Origin: JAAYJT01 sp037445555
GTDB lineage: Bacteria; Bacteroidota; Bacteroidia; Bacteroidales; JAAYJT01
DNA length: 64,000 bases
Assembly: GCA_037445555.1 (NCBI GenBank)
Contig: JBBIKG010000014.1
Location: 1 to 64,000, forward strand
Reading direction: 5' to 3'
Below, piece after piece: positions 25,143-34,166 of the stretch. Every line of letters begins with the position of its first letter. Within the stretch, counting starts at the first letter, position 1. The notes beneath the pieces were generated by a model. That model was not told the DNA's origin. It did not search any database and saw nothing but the letters and a program-made list of their open reading frames with translations. The position numbers and the translations under genes are program-made.

Positions 25143-26602
25143 CAGAAACTAAACCATTGGCTGATAACCTGGTCTTTCCTTTGGCCTTCGCTACGATGAT
25201 AAAACTCATTCGTGAGTTTGTCGTAGCGGTAATCTGTTTCCCAGCGTTTGTAGTTTGTACCGATCTGAGCGATGGCTGATATGATGTAGTCAAGGTCCTT
25301 GTTGGTCATAGTCGGATGCAGCGACATTCTCACCCAGCCGGGTTTCAGCGACAGATCGCCCGAATTGATCCGATCTGTAATGAGCTTAGATTGCTCATAG
25401 CTCACATCGAGCAGGTAATGCCCATAGGTGCCCGCACAGGCGCAGCCCCCGCGCATCTGGATTCCAAAACGGTCGCTCAGCAGCTTCACTACCAGGTTGT
25501 AATGTATATCCAAAAAATAGAATGAGATTGCCCCAATCCGTTTACGCTGGTTATGGGCAAGAATGTGAAGCCCGGCAATCTTTTCAAGACCTGAAAAAGC
25601 ACGCTCGATCAGCTCTTCTTCTCGTTTGCAGATATTTTCTACCCCCATTTGCTCCTTCAGTCTTATGACTAGGGCTGTACGGATGGCCTGAAGAAAACCC
25701 GGCGTGCCTCCATCTTCGCGGGACTCGATGTTGTCCACAAACTTATACTCACCCCAGGGGTTGGTCCAGTCCACAGTGCCACCGCCCGGTTGGTCAGGCG
25801 AAGGATTCTGGTATAATTTCTTATCAAATATCAACACACCCGAAGAGCCAGGGCCGCCCAAAAACTTATGTGGAGAAAAGAAGATGGCGTCCAGCTTTTC
25901 CATCGGATCGGCCGGATGCATGTTAATATGGCAATAAGGTGCCGATGCGGCAAAATCAACAAAACATTGACCACCGAACTCGTGCATAATGCGAGCCAGG
26001 GTATGATAAGGAGTTTCGATTCCGGTGACATTCGAGCAGGCCGTAAATGAGCCCAGCTTCACCTTGCGATTTTTGTATATTTCGAGCTGACGTCTTAATT
26101 CATCGGGATTTACCAGCAGATCGGCACCGGGTTCCAGCACGATCACATCAGCAGCCGTTTCGAGCCAGCTGGTCTGGTTGGAGTGATGCTCCATGTGCGT
26201 GACGAAAACAACAGGCTTCTCAGCCTCCTTCAGGCACTCACGCTTAAATACCTGCCCGCAGTATTTGATGCCGAGTAGACGCTGAAATTTGACAATGGCT
26301 CCCGTCATGCCAAAACCTGTCGTGAGTAGTACATCGTCGGGTCTGGCATTCACATGCTTTTTGATGATATCGCAGGCGTGATGATACGCCTTGGTCATTA
26401 GGGTTCCTGTTTCGCTGGTTTCAGTGTGGGTGTTTGCTACAAAAGGGCCAACCTGTTTAAGTAACTTATCTTCAATGGGGCGGTAGAGCCTCCCACTGGC
26501 AATCCAGTCGGCATACACCAGCCGTTGCCTGCCATAAGGCGATTGATACTTTTGGCGGATGCCTACAATATTGCGTCTGAACTTCCTGAAGTACGATTCC
26601 AT
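25142..26602 (-). CDS. Aminotransferase class V / cysteine-desulfurase-like enzyme
   Basis: This 486-residue fold-type-I PLP enzyme has the class V pattern: YADWIASGRLY near the start, THMEHHSNQTSW, the cofactor aspartate in CFVDFAASAPY, and the predicted PLP lysine K246 in FFSPHKFLGGPGSSG. A cysteine-containing RGGCACAGTYGHYLL motif near the C-terminus resembles the persulfide-carrying loop region of desulfurases. The protein is longer than SufS/IscS (about 400), and no suf or isc partners are nearby, so the substrate is uncertain. It follows the repeat protein after 51 bases and overlaps miaA by one base. Confidence 0.82.
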   Translation of the reverse strand: MESYFRKFRRNIVGIRQKYQSPYGRQRLVYADWIASGRLYRPIEDKLLKQVGPFVANTHTETSETGTLMTKAYHHACDIIKKHVNARPDDVLLTTGFGMTGAIVKFQRLLGIKYCGQVFKRECLKEAEKPVVFVTHMEHHSNQTSWLETAADVIVLEPGADLLVNPDELRRQLEIYKNRKVKLGSFTACSNVTGIETPYHTLARIMHEFGGQCFVDFAASAPYCHINMHPADPMEKLDAIFFSPHKFLGGPGSSGVLIFDKKLYQNPSPDQPGGGTVDWTNPWGEYKFVDNIESREDGGTPGFLQAIRTALVIRLKEQMGVENICKREEELIERAFSGLEKIAGLHILAHNQRKRIGAISFYFLDIHYNLVVKLLSDRFGIQMRGGCACAGTYGHYLLDVSYEQSKLITDRINSGDLSLKPGWVRMSLHPTMTNKDLDYIISAIAQIGTNYKRWETDYRYDKLTNEFYHRSEGQRKDQVISQWFSF

Positions 26603-26653
26603 GCGGCGAGGTGTTCGTACGGCAAATATCAGAAAAATTACAATAGCCGGAAT

Positions 26654-28933
26654 TTAATCACCCGCCGAAATTATGAGCTGCGTGATCTCCAAAGTATCCC
26701 CTTCGGCGAAGATGCTGAGATAGTTATTATCGATACGATACCAACGGTCCTGTGCGCTTACGCGAACGATGAACTCATTTTCAGTTTTGCCACCCGGATT
26801 TCTGACTACTATACCTCCACTGCGTTGATCGTCAAGACCATAATTCAGAAAGAATCGCGAAGGTTCGATGTTCGTAAATTTTACTTTTATGACGACGTAG
26901 TTATTCCGTCTTTGCCGCAATTCAATAGGTTTGAACGAAAACTTTTTCTCGTCATCCTGTTTCACCAGCTCACTGGTGATCACGAGATTGGCCAGCGTAC
27001 GTTCTTCTATATATTTCTTGATTTTATCAATCATTTCGGATGGGAAAGCTACATCGGGCATCAAGGCGGCCGCCTCGCTGTAGGCTTCAATAGCCTGATC
27101 AAAAACTTTTGATTCGTAAAACCTGTTTGCGGTGGCTATCTGCTTTTCATAAGCCTCTCTCACTTTACGATTTTCGGCTTCGATGATGGCAGTAAGCTCC
27201 GCGATCTTCTGCTTTGGCAGCGTGGCATCAGGTTTAAGCTGGCTGGCTGCCTGGTAAGATCTCAACGCATATGCCAGGCGATTGATTTCTTCAAATTGTT
27301 TTGCCTCTTCGAGTGTTTTTTCGTAAGCAGCCTCTGTTTGAGCCTTGCTAAGCAATGCATTGGCTTCAGCAATTTTTTGTTGCAGAAAACCGGTAGCCGG
27401 GCCATAACTCATTGCCAGAGTGTAGGCCTCAATAGCCTCGGGATATTTTTGCTCCTGCATAAATCCGTTTGCCTTACCCACAGCTTGTTCATACGCCTGC
27501 CGGTCTGCTTCGGCCTTACGCAGTATGGCTTCAATCCGGGCAATCTGTTGCGGCGGGTAAGATTCGATTGGTTTGATTTCAGTCGCCTGCCTGAAGAATG
27601 TCAATGCGGAAGCATAATCTAAAGTATTAGCGGCTGCATCTCCTTTTTCGACGGCAGTTTTGTAGGCGCTTTCCTTTTCTGCAATGACTTGGAGCAGGGA
27701 ATCAATCTCATTAATTTTTTCACCGGGGTAATTCCCTGCAGTATTTATCGTCGATGCCTGCTGGTATCGCGCTCTCGCTTCATTGTATTGCGCTGCGTTG
27801 AACAACCTGTCAGCTTGAACAATCAATGTATTATATTCATCCTTTGATTTAAGAAGTTGTTTGATCTCGGTTATTTTCGCGGCGGCTTCCTGATTTGACG
27901 GCTCAATCTGCCTGGCAGTTTCAAAGAATGACAATGCGGCAGAGAAGTCTTGCGTATCATAAGCTTTACGCGCTTTATCGAGGGTTATGGCAAGTTGCTC
28001 CGCTGTTTTTGCCCGGGCTTCAAGTGTGGCATCTATTTCGATCAGTCGTTTTTTGGGATAGGATTCAGTGGGTTTTATGTTGGATGCTTGCTCAAAATTT
28101 GCTCTTGCCAGCTGAAGGTCGCCATCGGCAAGATATTTGTCGGCATTTCCGATAAGCTTTTTGTAGGCTTCCTCGGCCGAAAGCTTATCCAGCTCTGCAT
28201 CGCCAATGCGTTTTATCATATTGCCGGGATACGGATCGCCTGGCCTGAGCTGCAGTGCTTTTCGATAAAGGGAGAGTGCAGAATAATAATCCTGGTGCAT
28301 ATAGGCCTGTTCGGCATCACTAAGCACTTTGGCATACGTGAGCTGCTCTCTGCGCGCAACCTCAAGTATGATGTTGATTTCGTCTAATTTCTTGCGGGGA
28401 TAAGACTCTTTTGGCAGCAGACCGGAGGCATACAGATATTCATTCTGTGCATCGCTGTAGTTTTTAGCCTTGAATAAAGAATCGGCCAGGGCTAACGACT
28501 TTTTGTAGGCCTGCTGCCTGGTTTGAAGCATGATGCGCGCTTCTTCTATCATGGCCTGACGTTCGCGCGGATAGCTCTCTTGAGGTTTCAGCACCAAGGC
28601 CCATTCATATTGTTCCAAAGCTTTATCAAACTCCTGTTGAGCATAAAACTGATCTGCTTGGGCAACAAACTGCCTGTATCTTGTGTCATCCTGGGGATCG
28701 TTGTAGTACTGCTTGATCTGCTGAAGTTTAAGCCGAGGGTAACTTGCCTTTAAATCAAGCTTCAGGGCATTTTCATATGCTGCCTTGGCGCCCTTATAGT
28801 TTTTTTGGGCCAGAAGTTGTTCTGCGCTGAGTATGATTACTTCATATTGCGACTGAGTTGTGCGCTGTCCCTTCATAACCAAAGGCAAACAGCTGAATGA
28901 TAAGACAAGAATGAAGAACAGGCGGAGGCGCAT
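26654..28933 (-). CDS. Large TPR-like repeat protein, exported
   Basis: This protein of about 759 residues is built from roughly eleven copies of a 55-75-residue helical unit. Each copy has a TPR-like AxxLxxAxxYxxAxxL stretch and most close with a variant of xSYPxxKIxEI (ESYPRKKLDEI, GNYPGEKINEI, ATLPKQKIAEL and others). A signal peptide (MRLRLFFILVLSFSCLPLVMKGQ) begins at the ATG at 28933; the frame's earlier start at 28978 lies inside lolD. The last 120 residues (KFSFKPIELRQRRNNYVVIKVKF onward) are beta-rich and of no known family. It is expected in the periplasm or at the outer membrane. It starts 7 bases after lolD. Confidence 0.75.
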   Translation of the reverse strand: MRLRLFFILVLSFSCLPLVMKGQRTTQSQYEVIILSAEQLLAQKNYKGAKAAYENALKLDLKASYPRLKLQQIKQYYNDPQDDTRYRQFVAQADQFYAQQEFDKALEQYEWALVLKPQESYPRERQAMIEEARIMLQTRQQAYKKSLALADSLFKAKNYSDAQNEYLYASGLLPKESYPRKKLDEINIILEVARREQLTYAKVLSDAEQAYMHQDYYSALSLYRKALQLRPGDPYPGNMIKRIGDAELDKLSAEEAYKKLIGNADKYLADGDLQLARANFEQASNIKPTESYPKKRLIEIDATLEARAKTAEQLAITLDKARKAYDTQDFSAALSFFETARQIEPSNQEAAAKITEIKQLLKSKDEYNTLIVQADRLFNAAQYNEARARYQQASTINTAGNYPGEKINEIDSLLQVIAEKESAYKTAVEKGDAAANTLDYASALTFFRQATEIKPIESYPPQQIARIEAILRKAEADRQAYEQAVGKANGFMQEQKYPEAIEAYTLAMSYGPATGFLQQKIAEANALLSKAQTEAAYEKTLEEAKQFEEINRLAYALRSYQAASQLKPDATLPKQKIAELTAIIEAENRKVREAYEKQIATANRFYESKVFDQAIEAYSEAAALMPDVAFPSEMIDKIKKYIEERTLANLVITSELVKQDDEKKFSFKPIELRQRRNNYVVIKVKFTNIEPSRFFLNYGLDDQRSGGIVVRNPGGKTENEFIVRVSAQDRWYRIDNNYLSIFAEGDTLEITQLIISAGD

Positions 28934-28940
28934 GATAAAT

Positions 28941-29612
28941 CTATCTGTTCTGCCTGTCGTCAGAAATAATACGGCCATCTTTCATCATCAATTTTCGATC
29001 GGCCATCAGGGCCAACGATTCGTTATGCGTAACAATAACGAAAGTTTGAGAAAATTGGTCTCTAAGACGGAAAAATAGTTCATGCAATTCTTTGGCATGC
29101 GCCGTGTCCAGATTTCCGGAGGGCTCGTCGGCTAAAACCATTAGCGGCTGATTAACCAGCGCCCTGGCTACAGCAATGCGCTGCTGCTCTCCGCCCGAAA
29201 GCTGCGAAGGCTTGTGTGTGAGACGCTCGCCCAGATTAAGAAATTGCAGCAATTCTTTGCTTCTTTGTTCGGCATTTTTGCGCGATTCGCCTGCGATCAG
29301 GGCAGGTATGGCTACATTCTCGAGCGCAGTAAATTCAGCCAGAAGGTGGTGAAACTGAAATACGAAGCCGATATTTATATTTCTGAATGCGCTGAGATTC
29401 TTATCGTTCAGCAGGCTTATATCTGTGCCACCTATGTGAACCTTACCCTTATTTGGCTTATCAAGAGTTCCGATTATATGCAGCAGTGTTGACTTTCCTG
29501 CACCCGATGGTCCCACAATCGATATAACTTCGCCGCGCGCCACCTCAAGGTCAACGCCTTTCAGTACCTCGATACCACCATAGCTCTTATGAAGGTTTTC
29601 AGCTTTGATCAT
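28941..29612 (-). CDS. lolD: LolD-type ABC transporter ATP-binding protein
   Basis: This 223-residue ATPase belongs to the LolD/MacB group. Walker A is GPSGAGKST, the signature is LSGGEQQR, Walker B is VLADEPSGNLD, and the H-loop is VIVTHNESLA. Family members drive lipoprotein release to the outer membrane together with LolC/E permeases. No permease gene is next to it, so the partner must be elsewhere. It starts 24 bases after the DUF5916 gene. Confidence 0.85.
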   Translation of the reverse strand: MIKAENLHKSYGGIEVLKGVDLEVARGEVISIVGPSGAGKSTLLHIIGTLDKPNKGKVHIGGTDISLLNDKNLSAFRNINIGFVFQFHHLLAEFTALENVAIPALIAGESRKNAEQRSKELLQFLNLGERLTHKPSQLSGGEQQRIAVARALVNQPLMVLADEPSGNLDTAHAKELHELFFRLRDQFSQTFVIVTHNESLALMADRKLMMKDGRIISDDRQNR

Positions 29613-29636
29613 CTGTTTATGTCAGGTGCGATGCGT

Positions 29637-32081
29637 TTAGCCAACTGGATTCTTCTTTCGGTTGATCACTGAATGATAGTCTAAATAATACAATAGCCTG
29701 AATGTCAGACTGTTAAGCTGGTCTGACTCAAGCATGCGGTCAACATTGCGGAAGTAGTGGTTTATGATGACGTCATTTTCCTGCGAGATCGAATTTTTAT
29801 ATACCAGGCTCAGGTTGCTTCCGGGGGCAAACTCCCAATCGAAAACCAGGTCAATATTCAACGTATTGAAGTTGAAATCATGATTAGTAGTGTAGGTAGG
29901 CAGGAGGTCGAGTCTGCCATTGGTATTTAGAGTGAAAAACTTGTCATAGTCGCCTCTGAACCAGTAATGCCTCATGAGCAGGCTAAGGGAGAGATTATTT
30001 CTGAACATATAACGGCTGCTGAGGGTATTTTCAAGCAACTTGAGGTCACGGTTTCCGAATACAATCTCATTGGCGCTGAGTTTCCTGACATACCCTTTGT
30101 TGTTGCCTTGCAGGTTCATGGTCATGCTGTGCTGCAATGTCCACTGGTTGCTGAAACGGACAATCGGCTCCAGGGTGATCTCATACTCCCTGAAATCATC
30201 CTGGCTCGTAGTGAACTCGAAATCAATATCCACTGCCAATGCCTTACGGTAATCCGTCGAAAACCGGAAGTCGGTCTGATAGTTCCTTGGAATCTCAAAA
30301 AACCTTCCTGCTGTACGAGGTTCGTAGTAATCAAGTCTTTTGATCAGATCGGCCCGAAACATGCCTGATAGAGAAAAATAATTGCGGGTGGTTGAGTGCA
30401 TGCGTGTGGCCCATGAAAGTGAGGTGGTTTTCTGTATATCCATCTGGGCATTATGCTCCAGATTACTAAATGTCATCATTCGCAGGAACCATCCAAACGG
30501 CTCAGGCTGATTGTATGAGATTCTTACACTACTGTTTAGCAGGTTGTTGCGCCGAACCATTCCAAGGGCGTTTATGGAATATTTCGAATCCATGCCGTTG
30601 TGGTTAAGGGCGTATTGAAATTTCCCGCGGATACGGGAAAATCCTGCATTATATCGATACCCAAGAACTACGGTTTTTCCATTGCTGTTGGGTGTTTTGA
30701 GCAGGTTCTGGCTCAGCGAGGCGCTGGCCTCAACCCTGTAGGTCTTTGATTTGTCGAGCAGGCTTATACCTGTACCTGTTACGTTTTCATTGGCATAATC
30801 GGCCGATGCCCGCATCACGTTGGTATTGATCAGATACACTGATGAATTATCTCTAAGTCCCTGGTCTAAAACCACAATATTATAATTGGACAAAGGATCG
30901 GTCAACACAGTATTCTCATTGCCGGCCACATCCTTATAGGTGGCATAGGTATGTGCTGTAACAGCATTAAATATCCCGATTCCTAGATTGCCCGAGGTTC
31001 GGCCGGAAAGTTTGGAGGCATTGATCAGCTGAGCGCGTGTTGGATTTTTCAGTACTGTCGAGCCTTCGCCAATCATATGCGGCACAGAGAAGTATTTTGC
31101 TGGTCGGCGTCCGATGCGCCTGGTGTAGAAAAGGTTGCCTTTCATAAAAAGCTCCATGCCTTCCTTGAAAAACTCGCGCTTTTCATCATAAATGGTTTCA
31201 AACGCCGTGAGATTCTTAATTTCATGATCTGAAGCTACCGTACTGAAGTCGGGCAATAGGGTCATGTCGAGGGTAAAGCTTTTACTAACGCCATACTTTA
31301 AATCAGCCCCACCGTGGAATGAAGTTGAGTAGTTACTCCGATCCGAAACATTGTAAGGGAAATGTTCAGCACCCGCCGAAAAATAGGGGCTGAGCGATAG
31401 CCTGATAGGAGATTGAATGTGTTCAAATCCGTTCAGATAACCCCAATAACTATGCTTCTGCCAGGTGGTTTTAGGCTCCGGAGCCCATTGAATTGTTTCA
31501 CGATTTCGCCTTACATTGCGTTGTAGCTGTAACCGCCAGTTTTGTTTGGCGTTGTCCGGAAAGCGGATGGCCGACCAGGGTATCCTGATCTCTACAGTCC
31601 AGCCTTTGGCATCAATCTCTACGGCGCTTTCCCACACGGCATTAAAAGTGCGGTCGGTCAAGCGGCTTTCGCGCTGCACTCCGGATGCATACACCTCAAA
31701 ACTGAAGGCATCAAGCCCGTTGGAGTATGTATCGAAACTGATAGTAAAGAGATCGGAGTTAAGATGGTCGTCACGGTTTCCGAGCTGGGTAAGAATACTG
31801 TCCGGGGAGCTGTCATAGAGCCTGGCTCCGATGTAAACCCCGCGGTTGTCATACAATATTCTAACCTCGGTGGGCTGACTGGGCTTAGCCTTAAAATAGG
31901 GGTCTGTTTGCAGAAAATCAGTGATGGGTTCTGCGATTAGCCATTCACCGTCGTTGAGTTTTCCGTCAATCACCGGTTGAGAGGGAGTGCGAATTGCCTT
32001 CACTTTTTTGTCTTCATTGGCGAAGGCTTGAGAGAATACAAGTAGAGCGAGCAGCAGCAGTGGGGTGATTCTTCGAAACAT
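29637..32081 (-). CDS. DUF5916 outer-membrane protein with CBM9/DOMON-like domain
   Basis: This 814-residue protein begins with a signal peptide ending SQAFA. An N-terminal CBM9-type sandwich follows (IDGKLNDGEWLIAEPITDF, VRILYDNRGVYIGARLYD, IEIRIPWSAIRF-like strands). The rest is the DUF5916 region, whose many aromatic, alternating strands fit a predicted beta-barrel, starting SLSPYFSAGAEHF. The family is common in Bacteroidota and its function is unknown. It heads the leftward operon DUF5916-lolD-repeat protein-aminotransferase-miaA. Confidence 0.82.
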   Translation of the reverse strand: MFRRITPLLLLALLVFSQAFANEDKKVKAIRTPSQPVIDGKLNDGEWLIAEPITDFLQTDPYFKAKPSQPTEVRILYDNRGVYIGARLYDSSPDSILTQLGNRDDHLNSDLFTISFDTYSNGLDAFSFEVYASGVQRESRLTDRTFNAVWESAVEIDAKGWTVEIRIPWSAIRFPDNAKQNWRLQLQRNVRRNRETIQWAPEPKTTWQKHSYWGYLNGFEHIQSPIRLSLSPYFSAGAEHFPYNVSDRSNYSTSFHGGADLKYGVSKSFTLDMTLLPDFSTVASDHEIKNLTAFETIYDEKREFFKEGMELFMKGNLFYTRRIGRRPAKYFSVPHMIGEGSTVLKNPTRAQLINASKLSGRTSGNLGIGIFNAVTAHTYATYKDVAGNENTVLTDPLSNYNIVVLDQGLRDNSSVYLINTNVMRASADYANENVTGTGISLLDKSKTYRVEASASLSQNLLKTPNSNGKTVVLGYRYNAGFSRIRGKFQYALNHNGMDSKYSINALGMVRRNNLLNSSVRISYNQPEPFGWFLRMMTFSNLEHNAQMDIQKTTSLSWATRMHSTTRNYFSLSGMFRADLIKRLDYYEPRTAGRFFEIPRNYQTDFRFSTDYRKALAVDIDFEFTTSQDDFREYEITLEPIVRFSNQWTLQHSMTMNLQGNNKGYVRKLSANEIVFGNRDLKLLENTLSSRYMFRNNLSLSLLMRHYWFRGDYDKFFTLNTNGRLDLLPTYTTNHDFNFNTLNIDLVFDWEFAPGSNLSLVYKNSISQENDVIINHYFRNVDRMLESDQLNSLTFRLLYYLDYHSVINRKKNPVG

Positions 32082-32180
32082 ATAAACCTGATTTGAATAT
32101 GGATAGTAAACGTTTCATTCTGTTTTATCGTTTACAGCGGTAAAAATTTATTCAGTAAACACAAATGATGTATGCTTTGT

Positions 32181-32188
32181 TATATTTG
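32181..32188 (+). promoter_or_regulatory. Candidate -7 element (TATATTTG) for sucC
   Basis: TATATTTG followed by CC lies 20 bases before the sucC ATG and fits TAnnTTTG exactly, implying a very short leader. Confidence 0.5.
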
Positions 32189-32208
32189 CCGGATTAAACC
32201 GCAAAATT

Positions 32209-33399
32209 ATGAATCTTCACGAATATCAGTCCAAATCACTCCTTCAAAGTTATAATGTTCAGGTACCTTTGGGCTTTGTAGCCAATACTGCAGATGAGGC
32301 CGCAGATGCCGCCTGTAAAATTAAGGAACAGACCGGGTCAGACAAATGGGCCGTTAAGGCTCAGATACATGCAGGAGGACGCGGGAAAGGCGGAGGAGTC
32401 AAAATTGCAAAGTCAGCTGATGAAGTCAGACTCTATGCTTCAGACATTCTTGGCATGCAGTTAGTCACTCCTCAAACAGGTCCTCAGGGCAAGCAGGTGC
32501 GGAAAGTTCTCGTGGAGCAAAACATATACTATCCCGGCGATTCTCCCATTTCGGAGATTTATATGAGCATTCTGCTCAACCGCGCCAAAGGTCGTAACAT
32601 GATCATGTACTCGCCGCGTGGGGGCATGGATATTGAAAAAGTGGCCGAGGAGACTCCTGAATACATCTTCACCGAAGAGATAGATCCAAAGGTAGGCCTT
32701 CAGGATTTTCAGTGCCGTAAGATCGCTTTTAATCTTGGTTTATCCGGAAAAGCTTTCAAGGAGATGACCAGATTTGTGACCGCTCTCTATCAGGCATATA
32801 CAGGCACCGATGCCTCCTTATTTGAAATAAACCCTGTGGTAAAAACCAGCGACGATCGCATTTTTGCGGCAGACGCAAAGGTTGTTATCGACAACAACTC
32901 CCTATTCAGGCATAATGATATTGCCGCAATGCGCGATTTGGATGAGGAAGATCCTATGGAGGTGGAGGCGAGCAAGTTCGATTTGAACTATGTAAAACTC
33001 AATGGCAATGTGGGTTGTATGGTAAATGGTGCAGGCCTTGCAATGGCAACCATGGATATGATAAAGCTTAGTGGTGGCGAACCGGCTAACTTTTTGGACG
33101 TTGGGGGTACGGCAAATGCCAAAAGAGTAGAAGAAGGGTTTCGCATAATTTTGAAAGACCCCAACGTGAAAGCCATCCTGGTTAACATCTTTGGCGGAAT
33201 AGTTCGATGCGACAGGGTGGCCCAGGGAATTGTAGATGCTTATAATAACATCGGGCATATTGGGGTGCCGATAATAGTCCGCTTACAAGGTACCAATGCT
33301 GAGGAGGCAAAAGTGCTAATTGACAATTCGGGGCTTGAGGTGCTCTCGGCTATCACTCTTGAGGAAGCCGCTTCGTGCGTCAGAAAAGCGGTCCGGTAA
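32209..33399 (+). CDS. sucC: Succinate-CoA ligase, beta subunit
   Basis: The 396-residue beta subunit carries the ATP-grasp domain and binds succinate and ADP/GDP in the TCA cycle. It starts MNLHEYQSKSLLQSYNV; ATP-grasp lysines lie in WAVKAQIHAGGRGKGGGVK, the metal and nucleotide ligands in LFEINPVVKT and FAADAKVVIDNN, and the C-terminal ligase domain holds FLDVGGTANA and VNIFGGIVRCD. Length is normal. The alpha subunit gene sucD is not adjacent: a YgjV-like gene follows after 131 bases. Confidence 0.96.
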   Translation: MNLHEYQSKSLLQSYNVQVPLGFVANTADEAADAACKIKEQTGSDKWAVKAQIHAGGRGKGGGVKIAKSADEVRLYASDILGMQLVTPQTGPQGKQVRKVLVEQNIYYPGDSPISEIYMSILLNRAKGRNMIMYSPRGGMDIEKVAEETPEYIFTEEIDPKVGLQDFQCRKIAFNLGLSGKAFKEMTRFVTALYQAYTGTDASLFEINPVVKTSDDRIFAADAKVVIDNNSLFRHNDIAAMRDLDEEDPMEVEASKFDLNYVKLNGNVGCMVNGAGLAMATMDMIKLSGGEPANFLDVGGTANAKRVEEGFRIILKDPNVKAILVNIFGGIVRCDRVAQGIVDAYNNIGHIGVPIIVRLQGTNAEEAKVLIDNSGLEVLSAITLEEAASCVRKAVR

Positions 33400-33500
33400 A
33401 TTCACGATTGAAAGGTATGTTTACTCTATTATGAGCAACGCTGCCTCTTCTTTTCTTTGTGCCCTCAATGTCGTTTAGTGAACGAATTTACGTTATATCT

Positions 33501-33508
33501 TAATTTTG
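33501..33508 (+). promoter_or_regulatory. Candidate -7 element (TAATTTTG) for the YgjV-hyuA pair
   Basis: TAATTTTG is an exact TAnnTTTG match, 22 bases before the YgjV/GNAT start. Since hyuA begins only 9 bases after that gene, this promoter would serve both. Confidence 0.45.
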
Positions 33509-33530
33509 TAAGCATACACATTATTTAAAT

Positions 33531-34157
33531 ATGGATAGTGTAATTCTTGAATATCTGGGCTATGCAGCCTCTGTCATTATCGCTATATCGATGACCATGA
33601 GTTCCATACTCAAATTTCGATGGATAAACTTTGCGGGAGCAGCTTTGTTCTCAGTATATGGTATCTTGATAGATGCCTGGCCGGTTGCTGCTCTCAACTT
33701 TTTAATTGTTTGTGTAGATGTTTATTATCTTATAGGCATTTATGCTAAGAAAGAAGTTTTCGAGATTCTTGAAGTTCGACCGGAAAACAGATACCTCATA
33801 CGCTTTGTGGATTTTCACTGCCGAGAAATACATAAATTTTTTCCAGGCTATGAATATTCACCCACAAACAACACCTTAAGTTTTTTTACACTTCGCAACA
33901 TGGCTGTGGCCGGAGTCTTCGTAGCCGAACGCCAGGAAGATAACGCACTTTGTGTTCACCTCGATTATGTACTGCCCGAATATCGCGATTTTAAGAACGG
34001 TCGCTTCATATACAATCAGGTTCGTCCCCGATTCATCGAGGCTGGGTTCACAAAAATTCTGGCCACACCGGGCAGCAAAAAACACATCCAATATTTACGC
34101 ACACTGGGCTTTACATCGGCTGTTGATGGCAAATTTGAAAAAACCCTCCAATTATAA
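33531..34157 (+). CDS. YgjV-family membrane protein with GNAT-like C-terminus
   Basis: This 208-residue protein has three short N-terminal membrane segments (about residues 6-80), as in the E. coli YgjV inner-membrane family (RWINFAGAALFSVYGILID, WPVAALNFLIVCVDVYYLIGIY). A soluble C-terminal half follows, whose LRNMAVAGVFVAE, VLPEYRDFKNGRFIYNQ and LRTLGFTSA stretches resemble a GNAT acetyltransferase fold. Neither half has a known substrate. It ends 9 bases before hyuA on the same strand, so the two are almost certainly co-transcribed. It may therefore be an unrecognised accessory of the purine pathway (inference). Confidence 0.7.
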   Translation: MDSVILEYLGYAASVIIAISMTMSSILKFRWINFAGAALFSVYGILIDAWPVAALNFLIVCVDVYYLIGIYAKKEVFEILEVRPENRYLIRFVDFHCREIHKFFPGYEYSPTNNTLSFFTLRNMAVAGVFVAERQEDNALCVHLDYVLPEYRDFKNGRFIYNQVRPRFIEAGFTKILATPGSKKHIQYLRTLGFTSAVDGKFEKTLQL

Positions 34158-34166
34158 ATATCCGTT

